Assembly (NCBI RefSeq): GCF_003945595.2
Contig: NW_024104316.1
Span: forward strand, 1 to 64,000
Reading direction: 5' to 3'
Origin: Pipra filicauda
Taxonomy: Eukaryota; Chordata; Aves; Passeriformes; Pipridae
Length of the DNA stretch: 64,000 bases
In this document: positions 49,079 to 60,352 of the stretch, piece by piece
Position numbering within the stretch: position 1 is the first letter of the stretch
Layout of the letters: the number at the start of each line of letters is the position of its first letter
The notes under the pieces: generated by a model
Database searches by the model: none
The model's input: only the letters and a program-made list of their open reading frames with translations
What the model was told of the DNA's origin: nothing
Made by a program: the position numbers and the translations under genes

Positions 49079-52000
49079 TTCTCACACTGGTCCTGTTTCA
49101 GGGTGATATCCATGGTGTTGGCACAGCAACACTTTAACCCTCACTGGAAGGAAACACTGGGTCTGCTTTTTGGGTTCTCCCAGACACTGTGGGTTGGCAG
49201 TGAATGGGCAGCAGTCAGAGGACGGGGTGGAATAGAAGTTCACCTGGTCTTCCAGTCCCTCTGTGCAGCCAGAAATCTGTTCCTAAAAAAACACATTTCT
49301 AGAGAAAAAAGTATTGCAAAGCACTTCAACATCATTTCTAAGTGAGCCAGATGAGAGTAAGAGATGTGGTCACACCTTAAAATGCTGCTCAGATGTGTTT
49401 CTTTGGTGAGCACTTGGCATCAGCCAGGCACTGTGGGTTGGTGATACTTGCTGTCCATGCTGTCTTCCCAATTCTGAGATGAGCTTTATAGCTAAACATC
49501 CTACAGAAGCACTGACCAGAACAGATGCCATCAATTAAAACTAGCCTTTTAATTTTCTTTTGAAGAAAAACAGAAGAGATAAAGAGATGTCTCAGGGGAT
49601 CATTGATAAGAGAGTGATCCCAGTCACCTCACCCCAACTCCAAGCTCCAGATTGAGTCTAATCACATCTTTCACCATCTAAAGAGGGCTTTAAAGAAGAT
49701 GGTGCCTGCATCTTCCCAGAGAGACACAGTGAGAGGACAAGGCAGCAGTCACTGGGGCCAGGAAGGGGAATTCCGGTCGGAGATGGGCTTGGGCTCAGAG
49801 TGCTTTTCCTCTTCTTCTCTCCATGGCATCCAGAGAGATCAGAGCAGTCTGCACTTGAAGGGCCACTCATCCCTATGGGAATTAGAAGAGTAGAGGGATA
49901 AGAGAGGTCTGAAGACATTCATATATGAGAGAATCAGTGAAAATAGAAAATACCCAAAAGGTGATTTTTAAATTATGGGTATTGCCTTCCTCTTCAGCCA
50001 GCTGCCAGGAGAATGGCTTCTCAGATGAATTCTCCTGGTGTTGTCTGCTCCCTGGCTGGTGGAAAACACAACCTCCTTGGGTACGAATCCATCTTTTGAG
50101 ATGCTGCTTTTTTCATGGTGCTTCTGCTGTCAACTGCCATTTCAGGCTTGATTTCTGGGGAATGAACAACACTAAGACCTCTAAAGGATCCTTGAGAAGG
50201 ATCCTCACCTCCCCTAAAACTGTCCAACACCCCTGTCCACCTGTGAAAATGCAGACCCTGTGCCGTAGGGAGGTTAAACTTTTCTGCTCCTTGTGTGCAA
50301 GCTCTCTCTTCACTGAGACAGGGATGCATTTTTCCTCCATGAGCTTTACATGTTCAATACTGTGGATGATGCAGCGAATATTTTTAGTTTGAAAAGAAGA
50401 AAAAAAAACCCCACCCAACCCTGTTCCGTGGAAGAAGGGCTGCCTGCCTTCCCCTGTGAGATTTGTTATTCAAATGCAGCTGCAGTCAGGGCTGCCAGGG
50501 CGGTGCTGTGCCAGGGAAAGGCTCAGCACACAGGGGAGAGCAAAGCAGCCACGGGACTGTGACACTAGGGGTGAATTAATGAGAGGTGGGCTGCTGCTTC
50601 CCATTCCCACAGGATACCCATGTGGGATACCCACAGGTTCTCTGGGAGCCCCTGCAAAGCACCAGAGCGGGACTACACAAAAGACAAGGTGTTCAAAACT
50701 ATTTGGCAGAAGAGCTCAGCTGGAGCAGAGCCTTGAGGAGGTGAAAACCTCCTTGTTGCATGCCAAGGGGGTTCCTGGCAGTGCCTGGATCCAGGGTGGG
50801 ATGCGGGTCAGGTGAGGGCTGGCTCCACACCCCAGTCCACTCCTTCCTGGTGGATGGCACAGCCTGGCCAAGGTGGATTTGAGCTCAGCTCAGCAGCTCC
50901 CTCGGGGCAGGCAGCAGTGGCCTTGCCCTGGGGAGCATCTGGTGTTGGTGAACACTCAGACACTGTCTGTCCTTCACTGGAGCCTTTCTGTCCATAAAGG
51001 GATTGAAGGGCCTGGAAGCCAAAACAAAAAATACATCTGTGTATTTGATGTGCTGCACAACTGAGGCACTGAGGTTAAACTCTGACGTGGCAGAGCTTCA
51101 GAGATGCTTACACATGTTTCTCCTGTATGGGTGATCAGGCACTCACTCAAGTCCTTCCAGAAAGTCACTACCAGGTTTGAGACTGAAGGTCAGGTTGTAT
51201 CTGGCTGCAGCCTGGTGCAGGCAGGATTCTGCCTTCAGGTGTGATTGCAAGTCAGCTCTCCCAGCAGCAATTGCAAATAACTACAAACTACTCAGCACAT
51301 TTCAAATACATGTCAGTTATTAAGTGGATTTATTTCCATCTCTTCTGGGAAGTGTTGGGAAGCGCTGCTGAGTCACGCTTCTTACTCACCAGTTTTAGGT
51401 ATGCCATTTAAAATATTTGTTTTCTACATGCCTTCTATGATGTTCCTATTATTTGAATGTCTCCAGACATAAAATGAAAACATTTATATAGGGTATCCCT
51501 GGTCTTCAGCAGATCTCTGGTGCATAACTCACAAAAAGGCGTAAAACAAGGGAAGGGACCTATCCCTTGGCTCTGTTGTATGATGCCTATTCACAGACTG
51601 TGGTGAGGGGGAATGCAGTCTTTGCTCCCAAATGGCAAGACCACAGGCAGGCTGGGCTTGGGACAGCCTGGGAGGCAGGAAGGGGAGTGTGGGCAGCTGC
51701 CTTGCTGTGCCCAGGCACATGGGAGGGGAGGGATGGGAACACGGTCCTTGCTCACACCAGGTGCTCTTAACTCAGGACACAACATTGTCCTGCCATGGCC
51801 CACTCTGGCCACAGACCCCAGAGCAAACCAGCCCCTGAGGGACACGATGTCCCGTGCCCTGGCAGGAGCACCAGGTCCCAGGGCACACTGAGCCCGGGTG
51901 CTGGGCTGCCTCAGGCTCTGGGAGAGCAGGTTTTGTTGTCACCTCAGCAGGGAGGTGTTGGAAAGCCTCGCTGACAGCCTGGTCCCTTCACACCCTGAAA

Positions 52001-52110
52001 TTAGCCCAGACAAGGCAACCCACTGGGGCAGAGGAGCCATTCCATGGCCTGTGGCTGTGAAGTCCCCTCCTTCCAAAAGGGGAGTTGTGCTGAGCTGTTG
52101 AGGCAGGGAG

Positions 52111-52231
52111 ACAGAGCTGGGGGACAGAGCTGGGGGACAGAGCTGGGAGACAGAGCTGGGAGACAGAGCTGGGGGACAGAGCTGGGGGACAGAGCTGGGG
52201 GACAGAGCTGGGAGACAGAGCTGGGAGACAG
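52111..52231 (+). repeat. 13-bp G-rich minisatellite, nine copies
   Basis: Nine head-to-tail 13-bp units start at 52111, 52124, 52137, 52150, 52163, 52176, 52189, 52202 and 52215, with a partial ACAG at 52228. Two unit types exist, ACAGAGCTGGGGG (A) and ACAGAGCTGGGAG (B), in the order A A B B A A A B B. The strand is G-rich. Because 13 is not a multiple of three, the array keeps all frames open and produces spurious Gln/Gly/Leu/Trp-rich open frames. Confidence 0.96.
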
Positions 52232-52240
52232 CTCCCAGCT
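52219..52240. repeat. Inverted repeat at the minisatellite border
   Basis: AGCTGGGAG (52219-52227) and CTCCCAGCT (52232-52240) are perfect 9-bp arms around ACAG. The last minisatellite unit is therefore followed directly by its own partial reverse complement, which can form a hairpin. Confidence 0.88.
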
Positions 52241-52347
52241 GGTCCCTGCCCTCAGGGAAGGTAAAATGTGCCCGAGCCCCGCAGCCCCTGCTCCTCCCAA
52301 GGGGAATCCTGTCCCTCCAAAGGCTGCTCCTCACAGGCTGGGTCAGC

Positions 52348-52372
52348 CAGGGGTGTCACAGGGGTGTCACAG
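52348..52372 (+). repeat. 11-bp direct duplication
   Basis: CAGGGGTGTCA occurs twice in tandem (52348-52358 and 52359-52369) and is followed by CAG. It lies about 110 bp beyond the 13-bp minisatellite. Confidence 0.8.
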
Positions 52373-55300
52373 CTCCCTGGGGACAGCTGCCCTCCCTCCC
52401 ACATGGGCACAGGGGGATGGCAGCACCTCCAACGTGGCCCTTGTACTGCATCAGTCACGGGCATGGCGGAAGAATCTGTCACACAGGGAGACTTTATTAC
52501 CTGAATACAGGTTTTACTGAGGCTATTAATCAGTACTGTGTACCTTGGTAATAACTGATTAAAGATACCACAGGGGAACTTATTTAACAGCTCTGATTAC
52601 TGCTTTGACCTCAGCCTTACCCACGGAAGGGGATGTGAGGGTGCCTCACCCAGGGCTGCAGGAGCCCAAGGATGCCATTCACCCAGCTCAGGACTGCTGG
52701 GCAGGAGTTTTTGGTGTTTCATTAAGAGGAAGGAGAGAATCAACCTCCAGATGAAGATTAGAAACAACAAAGCCTCAAGAGCTGCCGTAAAACAGCATCA
52801 TTTTGCACCGTGGCAATGTTTAGCCTTGTGGTCAAAGCCAGAGAGAGAAAATGGGGAGGAAGAAAGTGCAGGACAAGTGAATTAGCCCGTGTCTGGTTTA
52901 GGGGTTTTGATAGATGGTCGCTGGGGGCCCCAGGACGCCTCATCCTTCCCCAGCAGAGACCCACATCTGTGTCACATCCCCCAGGAATCGCTCCAGGCAC
53001 CACAGCACATCCCTTCCAAGTGTCAAAACCCACTCAGGAGCCGAAGGAAATCACAGGCTTTGAGCAAATTTCCTGCTTTCTGCTGTGCTCTTGGTTTTCC
53101 AGGGCTACAGGAGTTTCTGGTTTGCAGCATATTGTATCTGTGCTGATGGCATGACTGTTGCTAGATACTTTTCCCTGGCTAAGAAATAACTCCCCTAGGT
53201 TGGCTATTTATAATTAAGTCCTCATTTTCCTATAGATTGGTTTAAGACTACATTAACTCCATTGATTAGACAGGAATTACTCTTGATTTACACTGAGATG
53301 GTGGGAATGGAGAATGAAGTGACACACAGGAGCAATCCCGCAGTAAATGCTCGGGTTGGCTGTTTGGTTGTTATCCACCTTTCTGCATTTTAAAACTCCC
53401 TGAGCAGATGTTTGCTCCTTTATGTGAAGGGGGGTAGTAATTCAGTCTTACCTGCTGGATACACCTTACAGATGTTCTGTTGGGTATCCAGGCCCCTGGG
53501 TCATGTGTTGACTACAACCAATTACTCTTTAGTTAGCCTGGTAGTAAAACAGGAGCAAGACTGTCCTCCAGATAAATGGCTTCCAGTTTGAAGAGGTTTT
53601 ACAAGTAGGGATGGGAGGAGAATGTGTTGCACAGAGGAGAGGAGTATCCAGTAATGAGAGAGAAGACACAAACAGACTTACATCTCCAAAATAACTCTTT
53701 ACAGGTTTGGGAAGGAAAAAGGGTCCCATCCTGCTCCCTCCCACTTGCCAGCAGCTGCTGTGCTCCAAAGGAAGAACCTTCTTCCCCAGCCTTCCTCAGG
53801 AAGGGCACAGCAGGATACACCCCTGCTCACTCCCTGTGGATCACAGCTCAGCCCAGCTCCCATCCCTGTCTCTGTCCGTGCCACCAGAGCTGAGCAGAAG
53901 GAGGCAGAGGCAGAGAAGCAGAGCTTTCTGAGTCCAGGAGAGTGCTTGGCTGTTACTGAGTTTTCATTTAGCATTGTGAGAGCTTTTAGTGCTGGTAGAT
54001 GATATTGCAGGCAGCTGAAGAACTTTTTTCTGAGGAGGGGATGCCAGCAGCCACCATCCAGTGAGTTTGAATTAGTTCTGGAAAGTTGTGAATTGGTTCC
54101 TTCCAAGTGAGGATGCCATAATTATGAGGCATGTTTCTAACCAGTGATATTTGTGCTGTCCTTATTTGAGTCCCTTAGTTTTAAACAGGCTTTTGTCTCA
54201 GTCCAGCTGCCCTCCATGCACGTTGCAGGCAGCCCCCACCGAGGTGCACACCTTTTGCTAGTGAGCTCAAGTTCTGCATCCCTCAGCTGCTCTGGCACAT
54301 GTGTCTTCCCATCTAACTCCCACTGATGAGATCCTTCATCAGGAGATGGCAGGAAGTTAAACCTGCTGGCTGCAGCTGGGGTGTGCCTGCTGCTGGTGCA
54401 GGCTCCTTTAATTTGCTCCAGAGGCAAAGGACATAGCAGGGCTGAAAAGACCCTATTCAGCATTACAGGGGATCGTGAGCCAAGTTCAGGCACGTCTTGT
54501 GACCAGTGAGTAGGCAAAAATCCTCATTTCCTCAGCTTTCTCTCCAAGAACAAAACCTCAGGAAGGCTGTGGGACGATTTGTAGCAGCATGTAGGGCTCT
54601 GCAGGGCTCAGCTTTTGGCTCAGATGATCTTTATGTTATGGTGGACTCAGTGAGGAGCACCTTCTATTTCTTGTTGGTGATCCAAGCAAAAAATTTACAC
54701 ATGCTAAACAATCCTAATGCCACAGCCCTGCCCTGTGTACCAGGAGGAGGGAGCATATACCCAGCATGAGGACTCTGCAATTTCAGCTTCAAGGCTCCCA
54801 GGCCATGAGGTTTCAGAAACCAAGAGGCACCAGACCCAAACCACAGCTCTGCTTATTTCAGTCATGGGTTGTACACACAGATATTTTCCATACTGAATCA
54901 GCTTAAAAGCCACCTCTTGGGGTGACCCTGCCCTTTTCTGGCCCCCCCTCTTTCCATTCCTGAAGGAATGTGGGGTGCAAAGCCTGGCCCTGCTCGGGCA
55001 GTGTGTGGGCTCAGTGTCCCCCAGCACACACACCCCTCCCACTGCCCTTCCCTGGCACCTCTGCTCAGCCAGGCCAGGGAGCCAGCCCTGCCCACCACAC
55101 TTCAAACCATCAGGAGGCATCATCAGCTGATACATTCATCTGTAAAATGAAGAAAAGTGATGAGGAGAGAGCTGCTAAGAGTAATTCACACAGGCAGCAG
55201 CTCCTTTTCACCACTAATCATCTGTCCCCTAAAATGCTGGGCAGGTGAGACCCCAGCTGTGGGGTCACTCTGCCTGTCAGCAGGCACTGTCAGCTCCATG

Positions 55301-57717
55301 TCCCCAGGCCAGCCCAAGAGCACAAAGGATAGAGAAAGTGAACCAGCTATTGCACCGTGTCCCTTTCTCCTTTGCCATCAACTTTGCAAAGAAAGAGTGG
55401 GCAGCAAATAAACATTGAAGGCTGATGGGGAGGGGAAGCCTATCAATCTATGCTATCACTACCTGACTTGCCTTGAAATCCTTCAAGAGATCACCAGGAA
55501 TTAGTTCCAGTGCTAGATTAGAGAGTCTTCAGTGACCCTTTAGGAAGAGAACTGACCTCAGGAGCCAAGTCCATCACAAAGCACCAGCTTTCTGTGAGCT
55601 AAATTCCAGATGTAAACAGATGTTCTCCCCAGCAGCCCTTACAAACCCTATTATATGCATCAGGCAGCAGCAGCACACCGTGCAGTTATAAGCCCTTTTC
55701 CGTAAGAAGCTGGAGGGTATTGCCTGGGATCAGGAAGAATTAGTCCAGCTAGTTCCTCGAGCCAGAAAAATCAGATTTTGCTTCATACTGATTATGCAGC
55801 TCCTGGTTCAGACCAGGAGTTATGATCAGTTTGCTACACTCAGCACTGCAAAGGAGGTTTAATAGTGCCAGGACAGTTTTCAGTGAACCATTTGTCCCTA
55901 ATCCCACCCACCAGCACTGAACTGGGTTCTTCTCTTGGCTGTTGTAACAAAGGGGTGATCATCCATGGGCTAAAGAGTGGGCTCTTCTCAGGTGGGCAGA
56001 GATGATGCTCATTCCACTCTGTTTCTTCCTCGCTGAACCAGACAGCTCCTTTCCTTTGGGGCAGGAGCTGGGTGAAGTGTTGGTGCTCAAGTACCCTCTG
56101 CAAATGGCAGCCTGAGTGGGCAAAGCACAGGAATTCCTGTTCCCTCTCAGCTGCCCTGGAAGGGGAGGAAAAGTGCCCATTAATACTTGTGGTAAAGGTG
56201 GTAGCTCTGAGAGATGGAATTCTGCCAAAGCCACAGAGACCCAGCTGTTGGCCTCTGTTGGGGGTTACCATGGTCCTGGGCTTGAACCAGAGATCACAGA
56301 GTTGAGTGAAACAATTAGCTGGACCACCAGCACCTCGGTGCACACACAGAGAATTACAGCTGTAAATCCAGGGTGTCTGAAGCAGTGCCCAGCACCTAAA
56401 TCTGGATGGACACACACTAGGAGTGGTCAGAAATAAAGGGCTTGATGTGTGGAAGGAAAGGAGATCCAATTTCATGTGCAGGACCACCAGCAAAGATTCT
56501 CAGCTGGTTGTTTCCAGCTCTTACAGGAAAGAAAGGGGCAGCAGGTTCTAGCTGAATGCTAAATGGAATAGCAGGTAGTGGAGTGATAAAGGTAGCACCT
56601 CTGTAACTGCAAAAGGTTGTTCTAAAGGTCAGATCTGCGTGTACTCTCCTAGGTCTGTGAATAGCTACTCCTTTCATCCACAAGTTGAGCTTTTGGCTGG
56701 GACAGGCTGCAATAAACAGGGCTAAAGCTGTCCCATCCATTATCACTGGGGATGGCCTGGCTCCAAGAGCAGGCTCTGCCTCTGCAGATACGACACACAA
56801 CATGGCAGAGAGCAGTCCAAGAGGGCAGATGGCTCACGTGGACCATCCTCACCACCAAGCCTTCATCCCTGGGCTTCCAAATGCTGCAGTGCCCCTCTGC
56901 GGAGAGCCAGCGGTGCCCTGTGCTCCCTGCCAGCACAGCCCGGGCACAGGCCTGCTGCTCAGCACCCCTGGGAAAGCACACTCACAAGCCAGGAGTCTTT
57001 CATTCTGTATACACTGCCCAAGGCTGTTTATCTGGAGTTAGGCTTCCTTTTCCACCCCCCAAGGTGAGATGTCAGGAAAGGAGCTCTGGCAGTCCTGTCT
57101 CTGTGTTTTCTCTCTCTCCTAGCAAGTCCAAACAGAAGGGCCCCGCAGCCCTGGTGACACAAATGGACAGATGAGCCTGGGGGTGACACAGCCCTGCTCT
57201 CCCCCTGCTTTTGTGGATGTCCTTCTGCTGTGGTGGCAATGAGGCACTTTAATTGGCAACTAAGAAACAAAACTAAGCCCAAATCAGTGTGTGAAATGGC
57301 AAACCAAGCTGATGTGTCTCACAGAAAGGATCCCAGGACACCGAGACGGGAGCGCAGGGACTCTCTGGGTGTTCATTCTGGAGTGGGGTTCCTGTGGCAA
57401 ACAGGCAGCTGTGCCAGAGGGAAGGGGACAGTTCTTTGGGTCTGCCCGTGGCCATCACCTCCGAAGCAGCCATCCTGCCTCCTTCACACATCAGTGCAGG
57501 GATGCTGGATCCAGGCAGCCCTGAAGTCCCTGTCCCAGCAAAGCCATTCCTGTGTTAACATGGAGGTGGAGGAAGGCAGATATATTTGCAGGCTATGCTG
57601 AATCTCAGCCTACACAGTGAGGTTGTGCTGCTGCCACCATCTCCAGGTGCCCCAGAGGGAAAGTTCTCACACAGGTGATGGAGCTGTGCCCGTTGTGAAC
57701 AGAGCATCAGGTCCAGG

Positions 57718-57746
57718 AACCCTCTGTATCAACAACCCTCTGTATC
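57718..57746 (+). repeat. 16-bp-period direct duplication
   Basis: AACCCTCTGTATC is repeated at 57718-57730 and 57734-57746 with AAC between the copies. Confidence 0.8.
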
Positions 57747-60219
57747 TGCTGGGCTGATAGAGGTGCAGTAGGTTGGGAGATGATTCCTCAGTGAAAGCAG
57801 TTCATCTTCAACCAAAAACCTTAAAAATGTTTTCAATGACCCCTTAGTCTCTGCCCAGGAGAAAAATATAAGCTGAAAGACTTAATATGGGCTTGTGGAA
57901 CTAGAGAAACTAATCTTTGCTCTCCTGGGAATCAGCTATCCAGGGCTTCAGCCAGGAAGACCATAAATTGCTCTGGTTTCTGGTGAAAGAGCTGATCCTA
58001 TAATGCTCTTTGGCATCGCAGGTTTCAAGAAGCAACTTTTTGTTGGGCTACCCTGCTGTCCTATTTATAACCAGCTTACATATAATAAAAAGTGTATCAT
58101 TCACAGCGCTTTCTAATTAGATGTTGTAACTACAATCCTATTTCACACCACTCTAATTTGCTCCATCACAGTATTTCAGAGTTTTGTATTAACTATATCA
58201 TGCAGGGCAAACTCTTCAAGGGTTTGAAGCCAGCAATTATGTGCCACTTTGGTTTGTACATAAAGCTGGTGTGAGTTCACATGGCAACATCCCATCATGA
58301 CGTCTGAAAAACTGGGATTAGAAGACACTGTTGAAGCTCTGTCCAAAGTCAGGAGTCACTTAGCCCAAAGCGTGGCAACTCAGAGCAAGCTTGCCAGGCT
58401 AGAGGGTATTTTGCAATCCCAGTCACTTCTGACCTTTCTGAAAGGACTGAATTTTGAAGAGCCCATATTTGGTAGATCTGCAGAGCAGTCTACATCTAAG
58501 CTGTGGCTGACATTCAAATCTCTAAAAATGGAAATGGGCCTTTGTCACTTGAGCTTGGAGATTATTCATTGTAGAGGGGAAGGTCTTGGGAGTAACTGGA
58601 CTAATGTAGTTGAGCAAACATGACAGGATTAGCACAGGGCAGGATTAGACATTCCCCATTAACACACTGGCATGTGCAAGAGCAGAAGGGGTGTGGGCTG
58701 ATTCTCCATCTTACTGTAAGTGACTGTGTGTGTACAGCTGCTCACCTTGTCTGTGCAGATCAGAGAACCACTTTGGCTCATTAAGAAACTCCTTAGTAGG
58801 TGTGAACACCAAAGATTTGTTAAATGCAGTGGCAGAATTAGCCACTGTTTTTCCATGCATGTTTTGACCTTGGTTTTGCTCAAGTGTTTATTTAAAAAAA
58901 TAAATAAGCAAACGCATTTTCCTGTTATTCACCCATTGGAAAAACACAGTAAGACTGTGGACTCCCTGTGATGTTTTCAGGAGCTGTTCTCAGCTATCTG
59001 TTCAGCTTAAGAGTTCCAACTTGGGGAAAAACAACCATTTCTAAAAGTGCTCTCTACCTGCCTTTGCCTCCACCTCTCTCTTAAAGACCAAAACCTTTGA
59101 AATCCTGCAGATGTGTGTTAACACAGCAGAATTGGTCTTGCCAAGCTTCTGTGTTAAAGAGAGCAGCAGCTCTAGGTTGGGGCCTTTCTTAGCTGAACTG
59201 TTGGAAGAACATAGCCAGAAGGTGCCAGAGGATTGTCTCTCCCTCTCCCCTCTCTCCTCCCAGCCCTCGTGCCCCAGCCATGTCAGGCACAAAGATCCCT
59301 GTGCAGGGGGATGATCCTCAGCCTGAGCACATCCAGCTCCCTTGAAGTCACCCTGGCCCCAAGGTTTGTTTTGCTGTTTTACAACAGAACAAATAGAGCA
59401 ACATTTCATAACGTTCTAATGAGGCACACTGAGGAATGCCCAGGAGACAGAGACAATATCAGTGTTCCTTGGCACACTGAGAAAATCAAAGGCATTTGTT
59501 TGTTATCTGAAATGTCCGTCTGTGTTCCTTTCAGTGGTGGGCAGGCATTTTTTTAGTGTAGGTTCCTGGAAATACTCAGATGTCACTGTCAGTGTGTTCT
59601 AAGAGCATTATTTATTTTCAGATGTACCTATAATAACTGAGGCTGAAGCACGGAAATACTCAAAGCCATTACAGGATTATTAAGTTTTGAGTAGCATTTT
59701 GCACTCTGTATGGCCCCAAAAGACCTAGCATTTGTGGACCTGTTCTTCCCATTGAATGGGAATTTTATCATTGACTTGAGAAAGTCTCAGTGAGAGAGGA
59801 TTCTTTGCCCACTAAATCACCCAGGGTAGAGCCATCCCAGCAGAGATCAAACTGAAAAGGCACCAACTACATCTGCCATGAGCATTAAGGAAACACCACC
59901 TATCCTATAAGAGTGAGCATTTGGGAGCAACTGGTCTCAGTCTGTGGTTGATATGTCAGAGTTTAAAGCAGTGCCATTAAGAGGCATCACTACAGCCCTG
60001 CACATCCCACTGCATTCCAGAACAACACAGCTCACCAGCATGGATCTACCAGTGTCCCAGGGCCAGCCCCTGCCTGGGAGCCAGCTGGGTCCACCTGACA
60101 GCCAAGGACCCCTCTCTGAGCACTGTCATCACCCTCCTGCCTGCAGGAAAGGCTCTGGTACCTCTGTGCTGTGACAGCTGCTGAAGTTTTATCTACGATC
60201 CCGATGGTGCCTTTAGAGG

Positions 60220-60352
60220 ATCAGAGAATCACAGAGTTGGAAGAGACCCGTGAGGACCTTCATGTCCAACACCCTGCTCCTCCTCACAGGACAACCTAGA
60301 ACTAAAGCAGATGACTAAGAATGTGCTGTTCACTCTGTCAAGCTTGGTACTT
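60220..60352 (-). mobile_element. CR1 retrotransposon fragment (3' end), - strand
   Basis: On the + strand the sequence reads as reverse-complemented CR1. It starts 'cagagaatcacagagttgga', a remnant octamer tail. It continues 'agagacccgtgaggaccttc' and 'tgtccaacaccctgctcctc', then 'cacaggacaacctagaacta', and ends near 'actctgtcaagcttggtact'. The copy is short, 5'-truncated and non-coding. Its inner border is approximate. Confidence 0.88.

Larger units (their letters stand above)
44251..52110 (+). other. GNAO1: GNAO1 intron 3 segment without genes
   Basis: No exon was recognised; exon 4 (expected to start ADAKMVCDVV) is absent. Notable tracts are 44570-44795, a candidate regulatory element with a palindromic kappaB-like GGGATTTTCC at 44781-44790, and 47690-47830 with a YY1-like CAAGATGGCC at 47755-47764. 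Small repeats are (CAG)6 at 48174-48191, a 16-bp direct repeat TGTGCCAGCAGGATGT at 49046 and 49063, and GTA repeats near 48761. Confidence 0.65.
52241..60219 (+). other. GNAO1: GNAO1 intron 3 segment without genes
   Basis: No exon, RNA gene or confident interspersed repeat was seen. A short direct repeat AACCCTCTGTATC lies at 57718-57730 and 57734-57746. The chance minus-strand frame at 55840-56493 (217 codons) has no recognisable domain. Sequence at 55140-55200 faintly resembles the start of a MIR on the reverse strand ('catctgtaaaatga'). Confidence 0.65.

Noticed and set aside
52044..52520. Repetitive Trp/Gly/Leu/Asp-rich open frame
   Set aside because: Produced by the 13-bp minisatellite, which stays open in all frames; not a real repeat protein.
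55140..55200. CATCTGTAAAATGA, typical of reverse MIR ends
   Set aside because: Too short and the following sequence does not match.
55840..56493. Minus-strand open frame of 217 codons
   Set aside because: No familiar motif, and open frames on the other strand overlap it.
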